Assembly (NCBI RefSeq): GCF_900103695.1
Contig: NZ_FNHF01000001.1
Coordinates: 806,001 to 870,000 of the forward strand
DNA from: Sediminibacillus halophilus
Lineage (GTDB): Bacteria; Bacillota; Bacilli; Bacillales; Amphibacillaceae
DNA: 64,000 nt
Reading direction: 5' to 3'
The translations under genes were made by a program, and so were the position numbers. How positions within the stretch are numbered: position 1 is the first letter of the stretch; every line of letters begins with the position of its first letter. Positions 25,702 through 34,279 of the stretch are shown one piece after another. The notes under the pieces are model-generated. The model was not told the DNA's origin, searched no databases, and was given only the letters and a program-made list of their open reading frames with translations.

Positions 25702-26220
25702 ATGACGGAAGAAAATAAATTCGAGTATCGTGAAGTCCAGCGACCACGTCAAGTTTGGCTATGGGGATTTATATTACTGGATGTTGCTTTCATGTGGTAT
25801 TGGTTCATTCAACAAATTATTTTTGATGCTCCTATCGGGAGTAACCCCGCACCAGATGCGATAACAATTGTGTTTTGGTTGATTTTTGGTATCACTATTC
25901 CAATGTTGTTTGGATTATTAAGGTTGATAGTTGAAGTTCATAAAGATGGGATTTATATTCGTTTTTCCCCCTTTCATTTTCAATTTAAGAAATACCTTTT
26001 GAGAGATCTACATGAATATGAAAGGATTACTTACAACTCGCTGAAACAATTTGGTGGTTGGGGAATCAGAAGGAATGCTAAAGGTGAAATAGCTTATAAT
26101 TTGGGTGGTAAGCAAGGAATCGTATTAAAGTTGAAAGATAACACAGTGATAATTGGCACTCAAAAACCGGAAGAATTGAAAAAATTACTGGATTCTGTAG
26201 TAAAACACAATGAAAATTAG
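25702..26220 (+). CDS. two-TM protein, DUF6141-like, second copy
   Basis: 172 aa, same length and architecture as 21353-21871, with REVQRPRQVWLWG, two membrane helices and the FGGWGIR domain. Roughly three in four residues are identical, so the split is older than, or evolving faster than, the clpP duplication (97.5% at DNA level). AAAAGGAG precedes the ATG. It stands convergent to selO, as its twin does to the selO fragment. Function unknown. Confidence 0.8.
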   Translation: MTEENKFEYREVQRPRQVWLWGFILLDVAFMWYWFIQQIIFDAPIGSNPAPDAITIVFWLIFGITIPMLFGLLRLIVEVHKDGIYIRFSPFHFQFKKYLLRDLHEYERITYNSLKQFGGWGIRRNAKGEIAYNLGGKQGIVLKLKDNTVIIGTQKPEELKKLLDSVVKHNEN

Positions 26221-26414
26221 TCCACCACAAGTTGGTGTGAATGGTAATACTGAATCAAAAATGAGAGCCGGCAATATAGTTAAAGCTGTCTTCTCCTCGG
26301 TGCTATAAATTACCTCCATACCTTCTTAGGTTAGTTGTTGTCAGGCCTCTCAAAGTTAGTAGAGGAAGGATAGACGAGCCCCCCCTTTATCAAAGGGGGA
26401 CTACTTCTATAACC

Positions 26415-27878
26415 TCACGTTCCGCAATAAGTCTGATACGGACGGTCGGATGGTTCTGGTAATTCAGTATAAGGCTCCTGTTTGTCAGTATAAGCATACG
26501 GCGCGGAAAGCACTTCAATCAGGCGTTCTGTCAAGGTATAATCCCCTTTCTGCACTGCAGCTTCCAACGCTTCCTCGACAAGATGATTCCGGGGAATCAC
26601 GTTAGGGTTAGACTGTTTCATCAATTGAAAAGCTGCATCCTTCGTTTCTCCCTGCCTGGAAATCCTTTCCTGCCAGCGGTTATGCCAGTCCGAAAATGCT
26701 GATGTATCATGCATGGGCGTCTTCTCTGGTTTGTCTAACGTCAAAGCGCGGAAGGTATTGGTAAAGTCGGCATCGTGTTCTTCCATAATGTCGAGCAAGT
26801 CTTGAATCAACACTTCATCCTGCTCCTCGTGATTGTGGAGCCCAAGCTTTTTCTTCATTCCCGCAAGCCAATAATCATCATAGAATTCTTTGTACTCACC
26901 AAGGATTTCTTTCGCCTGATTGATGGCATGTTCTTGCTTTTCATGAAGCAGCGGTAACAGAGCCTCGGCGAAACGGGCCAGGTTCCATTGACCGATTCCC
27001 GGCTGGTTTTGATACGCATAACGTCCTTGCACATCAATAGAACTGAATACAGTTGTCGGATCATACTCATCCATAAACGCACACGGACCATAATCGATCG
27101 TTTCTCCACTAATCGTCATGTTATCGGTATTCATCACGCCATGAATAAAGCCGACAAGCTGCCATTCGGCAATCAATTCTGCCTGCTGTTTGACTACCTC
27201 CCGGAAAAAGGTCAGATAACGGTCCGAATTGTCTTCAATATCCGGATAGTGCCGGTTAATCGCATAATCCGCCAGCATGCGAAGCTCCTCTTCGCTTCCC
27301 CAACGGGCCGCATATTCAAATGTTCCAATCCGCAAATGACTATCTGCCACCCGGGTAAGAACCGCACCGGGAAGGTCTATTTCACGCCTAACCGATTCGC
27401 CTGTCGTCACTACAGCCAAACTGCGATTGGTCGGAATACCAAGAGCATGCATCGACTCACTGATAATATATTCACGAAGCATCGGACCAAGTGTAGCTCG
27501 CCCGTCACCGCCACGGGAAAAAGGGGTGCGACCTGATCCCTTGAGTTGGATATCCTTCCTTTTACCGGCTGGAGTGATTTGCTCTCCAAGCATGACCGCC
27601 CGGCCATCACCAAGCATGGTGAAATTACCGAACTGGTGACCTGCATAGGCCTGTGCAATCGGCTGCGCTCCTTCCGGGATTGTATTCCCTGCAAAAATCG
27701 CGGTACCCGATTCCGTTTGCAGTTCGTTTATGTCCAACCCTAAATCCTCTGCCAGCTGCTTATTGAATAGATTGGTTTTTGGAGAGGATACCTGCGTCGG
27801 CTCCGTACTTTCAAAAAACCGTTCCGGCAAACGTGCATAACTGTTGTCAAAGTTCCATCCCATATTGTTATGTGTCAT
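26415..27878 (-). CDS. selO: SelO/YdiU-family protein AMPylase
   Basis: 487 aa, complete. Pseudokinase-fold enzyme that transfers AMP to proteins; bacterial members regulate redox-related targets. N-terminal [16 protein letters not shown], the [18 protein letters not shown] stretch with [18 protein letters not shown] (nucleotide binding), the [18 protein letters not shown] active site, and the C-terminal [19 protein letters not shown]. As in most bacilli the terminal motif is CGT, without selenocysteine. GAGGAG precedes the ATG. Its 3' end has been copied at least twice upstream. Confidence 0.95.
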   Translation of the reverse strand: MTHNNMGWNFDNSYARLPERFFESTEPTQVSSPKTNLFNKQLAEDLGLDINELQTESGTAIFAGNTIPEGAQPIAQAYAGHQFGNFTMLGDGRAVMLGEQITPAGKRKDIQLKGSGRTPFSRGGDGRATLGPMLREYIISESMHALGIPTNRSLAVVTTGESVRREIDLPGAVLTRVADSHLRIGTFEYAARWGSEEELRMLADYAINRHYPDIEDNSDRYLTFFREVVKQQAELIAEWQLVGFIHGVMNTDNMTISGETIDYGPCAFMDEYDPTTVFSSIDVQGRYAYQNQPGIGQWNLARFAEALLPLLHEKQEHAINQAKEILGEYKEFYDDYWLAGMKKKLGLHNHEEQDEVLIQDLLDIMEEHDADFTNTFRALTLDKPEKTPMHDTSAFSDWHNRWQERISRQGETKDAAFQLMKQSNPNVIPRNHLVEEALEAAVQKGDYTLTERLIEVLSAPYAYTDKQEPYTELPEPSDRPYQTYCGT

Positions 27879-28251
27879 GATATCTCCTCGATTGGTTTTG
27901 TCTTACTTCCATCCTATATCTTTCTCCAAAGATGGAAAAATCATATGCATGGGTTTTGGAAGGGATGTATTTAACAAATCGGCACATACTTCTCCATCTT
28001 GACCCTTAAAAATACAAAACAATTTTTTATCAAACATTTTATTAGCTAGTCATGGTTGCCAAAAATTCATCCCCCTTTGTTTAGTGACCTATCATGATAT
28101 CTAGAATACTTATGGATTGACATGGCATATGATTCTAAAGAATAAGATAAATGCATTGTTTCGTAGCAGTGTGCAACCACAATTCCATATACTCCCACGT
28201 TCTTAAATGTTATAATCCCTACAAATATAAAATTGTAAGAAGGTGTGTAAA
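27879..28251. other. gene-free stretch after selO
   Basis: About 370 nt AT-rich DNA between divergent genes. No frame with a ribosome site, no repeat and no RNA motif were recognised; it contains the ribosome site AAGAAGG of the following gene. Confidence 0.4.
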
Positions 28252-28638
28252 ATGACCAATTACTTTCTTGTTTTCTCAAGGATTTCTTTAGGTTTCATAT
28301 TCCTAACGGCAGGAATAAATGGTTATTTTGTAATTTTCAATATAGAACCATTTATTGCAACCAGTCCTGAAGCAATGGCATTGTTTGAGTTTCAATATCT
28401 ACTTATCTTTGAAAAATCATTAGAAATTATTTGTGGTTTATTACTATTAATTAATCGGTTTGTACCACTAGCCCTTTCGATATTGGCACCAATTATCACC
28501 AACATTCTATTACTTCATGTATTCTTCGATCATTCTTTACTTCTCTTAGCTATTTTACTTGTCATCCTGTATGGGTTTATGTTGTTCTGCTACAGAAGAA
28601 ACTTTATAGGGATAGTTGAAAGAAAATCCTCCACATAA
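28252..28638 (+). CDS. DoxX-like four-helix membrane protein
   Basis: 128 aa with four hydrophobic helices (about residues 5-25, 43-65, 70-90 and 95-115) and ARG-poor loops, the plan of DoxX/DoxD-like small membrane proteins. SRISLGFIFLTAGINGYF at the N-terminus is DoxX-like. AAGAAGG favours the ATG at 28252 over the in-frame GTG at 28243. Function unknown; relatives are linked to redox balance. Confidence 0.65.
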   Translation: MTNYFLVFSRISLGFIFLTAGINGYFVIFNIEPFIATSPEAMALFEFQYLLIFEKSLEIICGLLLLINRFVPLALSILAPIITNILLLHVFFDHSLLLLAILLVILYGFMLFCYRRNFIGIVERKSST

Positions 28639-28785
28639 GGTTGTGTTTACTTCACAGTATGGTTGTACTGCGCATTAATATAATCCCTTAAACCAAATGG
28701 CTTCTTAAATTAACGGATCCGTTACTTTAAGTACACCTATTCACAAATACATTATGCAACTTATTTTTTTAAGATACTGATACAT

Positions 28786-29491
28786 TTATAAATTAAATTT
28801 AAAAACGACATTTACAGCAATTACATTTATTCCATTGATAAACATATGCAAAATAATCGGTGCGTAATGCTCTTGTACTCTTGATAAAGGTAGGAAAATG
28901 ATAGACCCCTAACAAATAATGCAGGCATGATAAGAGGTATTCCATGTACAATCATAAATAAGAGGGAACTTCCAATCATCGCCATAGGGGCGTTAATTTT
29001 ATTTTCAAGAGCCTGTAACACTCCCCCTCTAAATACAATTTCTTCTAAAATGGGAGTAAAGATGGCATAAGCCAAAAAAACCAGTATGAAAATAAAAGGG
29101 GTAAACTCCATTATTTGTGCGGAAGCTTGTGTATCTGGTAGATTTTCACTTTCCCCAAAAAGCAAGACTAAAAAGATTATTTCGGTCAAAAAAATTAAAA
29201 ACCAACACAAAGGAACCTGCCACGCTAAATTTAGAAATTTTTTTCTTCAATGGAACAAAACCTAATGAATTCCAACCTAAGCCAATTTTTCTAAGCAAGT
29301 ATTTATTAATAGTAAAGCATTGTAGTAGTAAAGGTTGGGATAAAGCAGATACCGACTAACAATAAGATAGGGTCTGAATCGTCTGGATTACCAAACACAA
29401 ATAATATTAAAATTGCTGTTATGGAAATGGCTATTAACCATCCCAAACTTATCATTACCGTTTTTAAAACATCTTTAAAACGAAACCTCAT
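28786..29491 (-). pseudogene. CPBP-family intramembrane metalloprotease, frameshifted
   Basis: Reads as one CPBP (CaaX-like) membrane protease interrupted by at least three shifts. The N-terminal 60 codons (MRFRFKDVLKTV...) end in TAATAA near 29306. A second part needs a shift in a run of seven A near 29245. The third holds the conserved EEIVFRG and FMIVHG. A last shift near 28860 separates SIT from PIILHMFINGINV. Members act as proteases or bacteriocin-immunity proteins. Multiple lesions suggest genuine decay rather than a sequencing error. Confidence 0.8.
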
Positions 29492-29554
29492 TACGGGGAA
29501 GTCCTCCTAAGTAAAAGAGGGGTGTTCACTTAGTATATAATTTGCAGTTTACTT

Positions 29555-29764
29555 TTAAATTAAATCTTCTGGTTTATCTGCATACCATTCTGCAAACCCA
29601 CAATTGGTACATATAAATGGATTTATATTTGTATTTTTCTTGTTGCTGAACAACCTATCTCCATCAGGATTTTTAACCAATAGTCCCTTCAATCCATCAT
29701 CAACATAACATTTAATTATTTTGTCTCCACATTTAAGACAAGTTCTCTCTTGCCGATTGTGCAT
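29555..29764 (-). CDS. small zinc-ribbon-like protein
   Basis: 69 aa with two CxxC pairs, TCLKCGDK and ICTNCGFAEWY, 41 residues apart: a likely Zn-binding ribbon. GAGGTG lies about 8 nt before the ATG. Similar small proteins with a terminal CxNCGyaEwY are annotated as hypothetical in bacilli. Function unknown. Confidence 0.75.
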   Translation of the reverse strand: MHNRQERTCLKCGDKIIKCYVDDGLKGLLVKNPDGDRLFSNKKNTNINPFICTNCGFAEWYADKPEDLI

Positions 29765-29982
29765 TATTTTTCACCTCAATTAATTTTCTCTATGTTTGAT
29801 ATACGAACAGTTCTGACAAAAGGTTTCATTAAGAGATTATACATTTCAATTGAGAGTTATCTTTTAATCCAAATACCAATAACTAAATTTATTCAACAAA
29901 ACCTGCCCCTTTAATTAAAAAAGACAGTCGTATTGACGATTTCATCTTCAACTCTTGCCCCCGTTAATTCAAATAAGAGAAA

Positions 29983-30005
29983 CGTTCCTACATCTCGTAG
30001 GAACG
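29983..30005 (-). terminator. hairpin, probable terminator of the methyltransferase gene
   Basis: CGTTCCTAC-ATCTC-GTAGGAACG is a perfect 9-bp stem, 18 nt after the gene's stop on the minus strand, followed by a T-rich stretch. Confidence 0.6.
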
Positions 30006-30022
30006 CAACGTATAATAAATAT

Positions 30023-30754
30023 TTACTTTTCTGATGAAATTATTAAGAACATTGGTCTTCGGAGTTCATCTTTCATCTCAGGATTATTTATTAAAAATTC
30101 CTTAGAGGGGATTGGCTCCTTGACTGTCCTTATATTAAAACCAGCAATAATTAAGTCATTGATATAAGTTGAAAATGTACGATGATATTTTATAACATTT
30201 TCAGTTAGGAATGAGGTTTCACGTAATCCTTCCAATTGGTAATTGTCAACTGCCCAATGCAGGCGATTCCCTTTGTCATCATAAATCCAATCTTGATTGT
30301 TTCTTGAAGTAAAGATTGGATGTTCAACCGAAAATATAAAAGAACCCCCAGGCCTTAGACAATCATAGACCTTTTTACAGATTGTTTTAAAGGACTTAAT
30401 ATAATGAAAAGCCAATGAACTGATAACAACATCAAATTGAGAGTCTGAAAATGCAATGTCTTCAATTGGCATTTTAATGTATGAAATTAAGGAATCATTA
30501 GTCATTTCACGGGCTTGTTGAAGCATTTTTTCAGATATATCTACTCCAATAACAGACCTTGCTTGCTGTTCACGAGCATAACGGCAATGCCAACCGAAAC
30601 CGCATCCCAAATCAAGTACACTTTTATTTTTTAGTTCGGGTAAAAGTCCCTTTAATATATGCCATTCTCCTGCACCTTCAAGTCCTTTGACAGAACGTTC
30701 CATTTTTTTATATGCAGAAAAGAAATTAACATCATCATATTTGTTTTGCTTCAT
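30023..30754 (-). CDS. class I SAM-dependent methyltransferase
   Basis: 243 aa. Motif I VLDLGCGFGWHCRYA, motif II around IGVDISEKMLQQA, DVVISSLAFHYI (post II) and GGSFIFSVEHP (motif for substrate side) define a type 11 (UbiE-like) methyltransferase. ATG at 30752-30754 is preceded by AGGAG at a rather long 12 nt; the longest frame starts four codons earlier at a TTG. Small-molecule substrate likely, identity unknown. Confidence 0.85.
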   Translation of the reverse strand: MKQNKYDDVNFFSAYKKMERSVKGLEGAGEWHILKGLLPELKNKSVLDLGCGFGWHCRYAREQQARSVIGVDISEKMLQQAREMTNDSLISYIKMPIEDIAFSDSQFDVVISSLAFHYIKSFKTICKKVYDCLRPGGSFIFSVEHPIFTSRNNQDWIYDDKGNRLHWAVDNYQLEGLRETSFLTENVIKYHRTFSTYINDLIIAGFNIRTVKEPIPSKEFLINNPEMKDELRRPMFLIISSEK

Positions 30755-31068
30755 AACTTTATACAACTCCTAATGATTAAGTTAGCCTCCTAAAATTAAA
30801 CAACTTCTAATTCAGGAGGCTAACTATCTCCTTCTAACCATTTCTTTCACCTCATTAACAATTGTTTTACTTACTATAACACAGTCCTTATTAAACATTC
30901 CTGCTTCGTTAATTCAAGTGAATTAATTCACAATGTCACCAATCTTTATACTAGAATCATAGCAGAAGATAATGGATATTTGTTCTTAATTTCCACAATT
31001 ATGAAAAATAATTTGTTGCACAGTATGAGTCTACTACGCAGTATAATAAGGCTTCCAAATCGGTTCCC
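30755..31068. other. gene-free stretch with a short palindrome
   Basis: About 310 nt, AT-rich, no gene. TTAATTCA-AG-TGAATTAA (30909-30926) is a perfect inverted repeat; no start codon is close enough to name it an operator. Confidence 0.35.
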
Positions 31069-31599
31069 TCATGCCGTCTTATTCTCTTTTAACATCCAGC
31101 TCATCAACTCAGGTCTGTCTACCAAACGCACTTGATTCGAGGCAGCTAGTTTTTTAGCATTTACAGTGAAATAACTATTGGTAATCACCCAGCATTCATC
31201 AGCTCGGTAATAGGTCTTTGCCGAAACAATTTCCTGTACCGCCTTAACTCCTACATTTTTCTTGTATCGCTTGGCTTGCACAACAATTTTCTTCACCTTA
31301 TTATTTAGTACAAGATCTGCTCCATAATCCCCTGAAGCCGGCGTCAATTTAATCTGATAACCTCTCGTTTTTAATAAAGCGTGCAGATAATCCTCGAAAG
31401 TTTTGCCATTCATTTTATCAATTTCCAGGATACCGGATTTTCTTAGTCTGCTCTGCTTGATGGTGTTAATGATAACCGCATAAATGCCATGAAAGATAAT
31501 CATTAATAATAAAAACATTGTCAGCTTAGGCTCCGCAGTAACGAACGTCCAGAATAAATCAAACCCCATTTTTAAACTTTCTCCAAAACTCATTCCCAT
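31069..31599 (-). CDS. membrane-anchored Mrr-type restriction-endonuclease-like protein
   Basis: 176 aa. One or two N-terminal membrane helices (FDLFWTFV; MFLLLMIIFHGIYAVII) and a C-terminal Mrr/PD-(D/E)XK fold: GKTFEDYLHALLKTRGY, catalytic D in SGDYGADLVL, then QAKRY and AVQEIVSAKTYYRAD. GAGGAG before ATG 31597-31599 supports this start over GTG 31614. Such anchored Mrr proteins occur widely in Firmicutes; whether they cut DNA is unclear. Confidence 0.85.
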   Translation of the reverse strand: MGMSFGESLKMGFDLFWTFVTAEPKLTMFLLLMIIFHGIYAVIINTIKQSRLRKSGILEIDKMNGKTFEDYLHALLKTRGYQIKLTPASGDYGADLVLNNKVKKIVVQAKRYKKNVGVKAVQEIVSAKTYYRADECWVITNSYFTVNAKKLAASNQVRLVDRPELMSWMLKENKTA

Positions 31600-31662
31600 T
31601 TTCTTTCTCCTCACTGTTTTTCTTCTTTGCTATATTAAGGTTCAGCTACCTTATTTTCATTT

Positions 31663-31986
31663 TCAATTATCCACCTCTACAAGAAACACCCGCTCCTTAA
31701 ATCCGCCACGCTCTGCCTTTTTCTTCTTCCTCTCTTTTTCTATTTCTTGTATGGAAGTCCCATTCATTTCTGCTATTACATGCAACAGTTCCAGCATATC
31801 CGCAGCTTCCTCAATGATCTCCTCCTTCGTTTCAGCAGTGACCAATTCTTCCGCTTCTTCGGTCACTTTCTCTTTCAAGGCCGCTCTGTATTCCTGATCT
31901 GACAATATGCTCGTTAAACAGCTTTTCCCGTTCTGTTCGATGATTTGTGGTATGTAATCCCGGACTAGTTTATGGTAGGTAGACAA
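31663..31986 (-). CDS. MazG-like nucleoside triphosphate pyrophosphohydrolase
   Basis: About 107 aa, all-alpha NTP-PPase fold. KLVRDYIPQII at the start, then the metal-binding EEAEEL...EEIIEEAADMLELLHVIAE helix pair with several Glu/Asp ligands. The frame opens at GTG 32007, but GTGAGGGAG is spaced for TTG at 31984-31986. Related to phosphoribosyl-ATP pyrophosphohydrolase-like proteins; probably hydrolyses unusual NTPs. Confidence 0.85.
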   Translation of the reverse strand: MSTYHKLVRDYIPQIIEQNGKSCLTSILSDQEYRAALKEKVTEEAEELVTAETKEEIIEEAADMLELLHVIAEMNGTSIQEIEKERKKKKAERGGFKERVFLVEVDN

Positions 31987-32101
31987 CTGGAACTCCCTCA
32001 CTTTCACTATTTATTGCTAAATTATGACAACTACACGTTTATTTTACTAAAAAATATTGGCTATCACATTAAAAATCCAAATTTTTTCATTTTTTCTATC
32101 G

Positions 32102-32632
32102 TTACCGCTTGTGTATTTCCTCTATGATTCGTTGCATGATCTCTTCTCTCGAAAGTGTTCCATCAATCACGAGGTCAGAGTTTGGCTTGATTTTGTGTTC
32201 CATTTCCAAATAAGCCTCTCTTCCGTAAGATAAATAATACGATAAGTCATTTCTTATCTCCTCTGCAGATCCTTCTGGATAATCCCTTAACATCCGCCGT
32301 GCTAAAGCGACATCCAATGGCGTATCGATATATACGGCGATATTAATGAAATCCTTCATCCAATGATTTTGATAGGCAAAAGGATAATCCAGCAAAATGT
32401 AATCATATCTTTCTTTCAGAAGCAGGACATCTTCAACCAAAGGCGCAAGATTCCAAGCATTGTGATCTGCTCCTTCCTTCGACCATTTCGCAAGGTTTTC
32501 CGGTCCATGAAAAGTATAATCATCGAAATGTAAAACGCTGACCTTTGGCAACTTACTAGCAAGCTCTTTAGTGAGAGTGGTTTTGCCACCTCCCGATACT
32601 GCCGAGATGGCAATGACTAAAGATTTTTTCAT
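32102..32632 (-). CDS. uridine-kinase-like P-loop kinase
   Basis: 176 aa. Walker A AISAVSGGGKTTLTKEL near the N-terminus, a HFDDYTFHGPENLAKW segment like the substrate loop of uridine/phosphoribulokinases, YILLDYPFAYQN as Walker B, and ARRMLRDYPEG as lid. AAGGAGG before the ATG at 32630-32632 rejects the longer frame opening at 32815. Nucleoside or related phosphorylation is likely; the exact substrate is unknown. Confidence 0.82.
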   Translation of the reverse strand: MKKSLVIAISAVSGGGKTTLTKELASKLPKVSVLHFDDYTFHGPENLAKWSKEGADHNAWNLAPLVEDVLLLKERYDYILLDYPFAYQNHWMKDFINIAVYIDTPLDVALARRMLRDYPEGSAEEIRNDLSYYLSYGREAYLEMEHKIKPNSDLVIDGTLSREEIMQRIIEEIHKR

Positions 32633-32728
32633 GGGAATACCTCCTTCTGTAATCATGACATTCACCCATTTTTGCCTCCGGCATAGAATACGGAGGAAGG
32701 CTGTATAAAATTTAAAGAGGTGAACTGG

Positions 32729-33334
32729 ATGAACCCTAATGTTGATTACACATCCCCTTCTGCTCAGTTTACGTTTGACGTGAATAAAAGCAATTTGTTC
32801 AAAAAAGACAACCAAAATTTGATTAATATTTTAGGCATTCAACAACTCAATACATTGGAAAACGTTTCGTTGCTCGACATTTTCCTAAGCAGGACGAATG
32901 TCGTCGAACCGCATTACCATCAAAATGCTGCAGAGCTCGTGTATTGTATTTCAGGCGCCGCAACTGTTTCGATTATGAATCCCTATACAAAGGAAATACT
33001 CAACTTTCCGATCACCCCGGGCCAGGTGGCCAACGTGCCGCAGGGCTGGTGGCATTATGAAATGGCGACGGTTGATAACACCCATCTGCTGGCCATTTTT
33101 GATGCACCGACACCTGAGGTAATTCTCGGTTCTGACCTGCTGAAGTTCACCCCTGCCAATGTCATGGCCCATACGTATTGCCTGGATCAGCAGCAATGGG
33201 AGAAAACGATTGCCCCTATCCAGCCTTCCACTTACATCGGACCATATAAAGACTGCCAGCAAGGCAGCCAACCTAATATGCCGTACGGCCATCAGGGGTA
33301 CTATCCTTCTTTTCCTTCTTATCCATATTATTAA
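32729..33334 (+). CDS. cupin-domain protein with Tyr/Pro-rich tail
   Basis: 201 aa. A single cupin barrel with motif 1 HYHQNAAELVYCISG and motif 2 PGQVANVPQGWWHYE, hence a probable metal site (His, His, Glu, His). The C-terminal ~40 residues are rich in Gly, Pro, Gln and Tyr (YGHQGYYPSFPSYPYY), a composition found in spore-coat and surface proteins. AAGAGGTGA favours ATG 32729 over GTG 32720. Resembles oxalate-decarboxylase-like cupins of bacilli; enzymatic activity uncertain. Confidence 0.78.
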   Translation: MNPNVDYTSPSAQFTFDVNKSNLFKKDNQNLINILGIQQLNTLENVSLLDIFLSRTNVVEPHYHQNAAELVYCISGAATVSIMNPYTKEILNFPITPGQVANVPQGWWHYEMATVDNTHLLAIFDAPTPEVILGSDLLKFTPANVMAHTYCLDQQQWEKTIAPIQPSTYIGPYKDCQQGSQPNMPYGHQGYYPSFPSYPYY

Positions 33335-33361
33335 GAGATTGACAGAAAGAATGGCTAAACT

Positions 33362-33397
33362 AAGATATAGACAGGAGGCAGCGTCTATATCTTTTTT
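33362..33397 (+). terminator. intrinsic terminator after cupin gene
   Basis: AAGATATAGAC (33362-33372) and GTCTATATCTT (33382-33392) form an 11-bp perfect stem followed by TTTT, between convergent genes. Confidence 0.85.
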
Positions 33398-33401
33398 CCT
33401 C

Positions 33402-33863
33402 TTACTGATTATTTGCCTCCAAACGCTTGGCCAACATCACCATCCCGGTATTACTATTAAATCCATTCTTCTTGTAGAACGCCTCCGTCAGTCCTTCTCT
33501 GGCGGTCAATAGGTATATACTGTTGATATTATGATCAACACAATAGGTTTCCAATTCATCAATCAAACTGGAACCAATGCCCCGTCCTTGATATGCAGAT
33601 GCCACACACATTTCATTGAGATAAAAGTGATTTGCCTTTACCCATTTCTCTGAATAACCTAACAGGAATCCGATCAATGTGCCCTCTTCAGTGAATGCCC
33701 CGATCCCAACAAACTTTGGCTGATAAAAGATATCGGCCAGCCGCTCCTGTGCCTTTTCCCGTTCCCAGCCGTCGTTCCATGGCGGACGGTTGAATACATC
33801 TGTGTACGTTTTAGAGCAAATCAGTAAATCTGATTTCAAAAGGAATCGTACCTGATAATCCAT
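33402..33863 (-). CDS. GNAT-family N-acetyltransferase
   Basis: 153 aa. Acetyl-CoA-binding motif A is present as LNEMCVASAYQGRGIGSSLIDELE, motif B as LLTAREGLTEAFYKKNGF. AAGGAGAAAG precedes the ATG. The acceptor substrate is unknown. The stretch after it to 34246 has no supported gene (a 64-codon frame overlapping the start lacks a ribosome site). Confidence 0.88.
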   Translation of the reverse strand: MDYQVRFLLKSDLLICSKTYTDVFNRPPWNDGWEREKAQERLADIFYQPKFVGIGAFTEEGTLIGFLLGYSEKWVKANHFYLNEMCVASAYQGRGIGSSLIDELETYCVDHNINSIYLLTAREGLTEAFYKKNGFNSNTGMVMLAKRLEANNQ

Positions 33864-34246
33864 CTGGCTTTCTCCTTTCTTGCAACCGCTTTATTTTCCG
33901 AAAGCTTTTCGCAAATTTTTAACATTATGCGGATTGTTGCCCATTTGTTCATCAGTGCTTCCTGCTGACGTTTTAAATCTTCGTAATGAACCGCCTCCAT
34001 CTTCATTCTGGAATAGCCTCGATCAAACACCTCGCTTAAGCGTCCATTTCACGCTCCCCACATCAATAAAAAAGACGACAATCATTCGCTGACTGCCGTC
34101 CTGGTGTAAGTTAACTTTTCATTAAAAATTTTGGTGTATTTCGCTGGCTAAAAATCCCGCTTTTGCATGACATGTCTTCATTTTACTCCAATTTTCATAG
34201 ATTCCAAGACTTTCCGTAGATTTTTAGCAGAAACTTCTTGTCGCCA

Positions 34247-34275
34247 TAAAAAAAGCAACGGTTCCCCGCTGCTTC
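34247..34275 (-). terminator. intrinsic terminator of cfa
   Basis: On the minus strand AGCAGCGG-GGAA-CCGTTGCT (one G-T pair) is followed by TTTTTTTAT, 4 nt after the cfa stop. Confidence 0.85.
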
Positions 34276-34279
34276 CAAA

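Noticed and set aside
26988-27536. 182-codon frame opposite selO
   Set aside because: Antisense shadow of a highly conserved gene, no ribosome site and low-quality amino acid composition.
28067-28279. 70-codon minus frame upstream of the DoxX-like gene
   Set aside because: Overlaps the promoter and start of the DoxX-like gene, no ribosome site and no recognisable motif.
33836-34030. 64-codon minus frame overlapping the GNAT start
   Set aside because: No proper ribosome site and overlaps the start of a recognisable gene.
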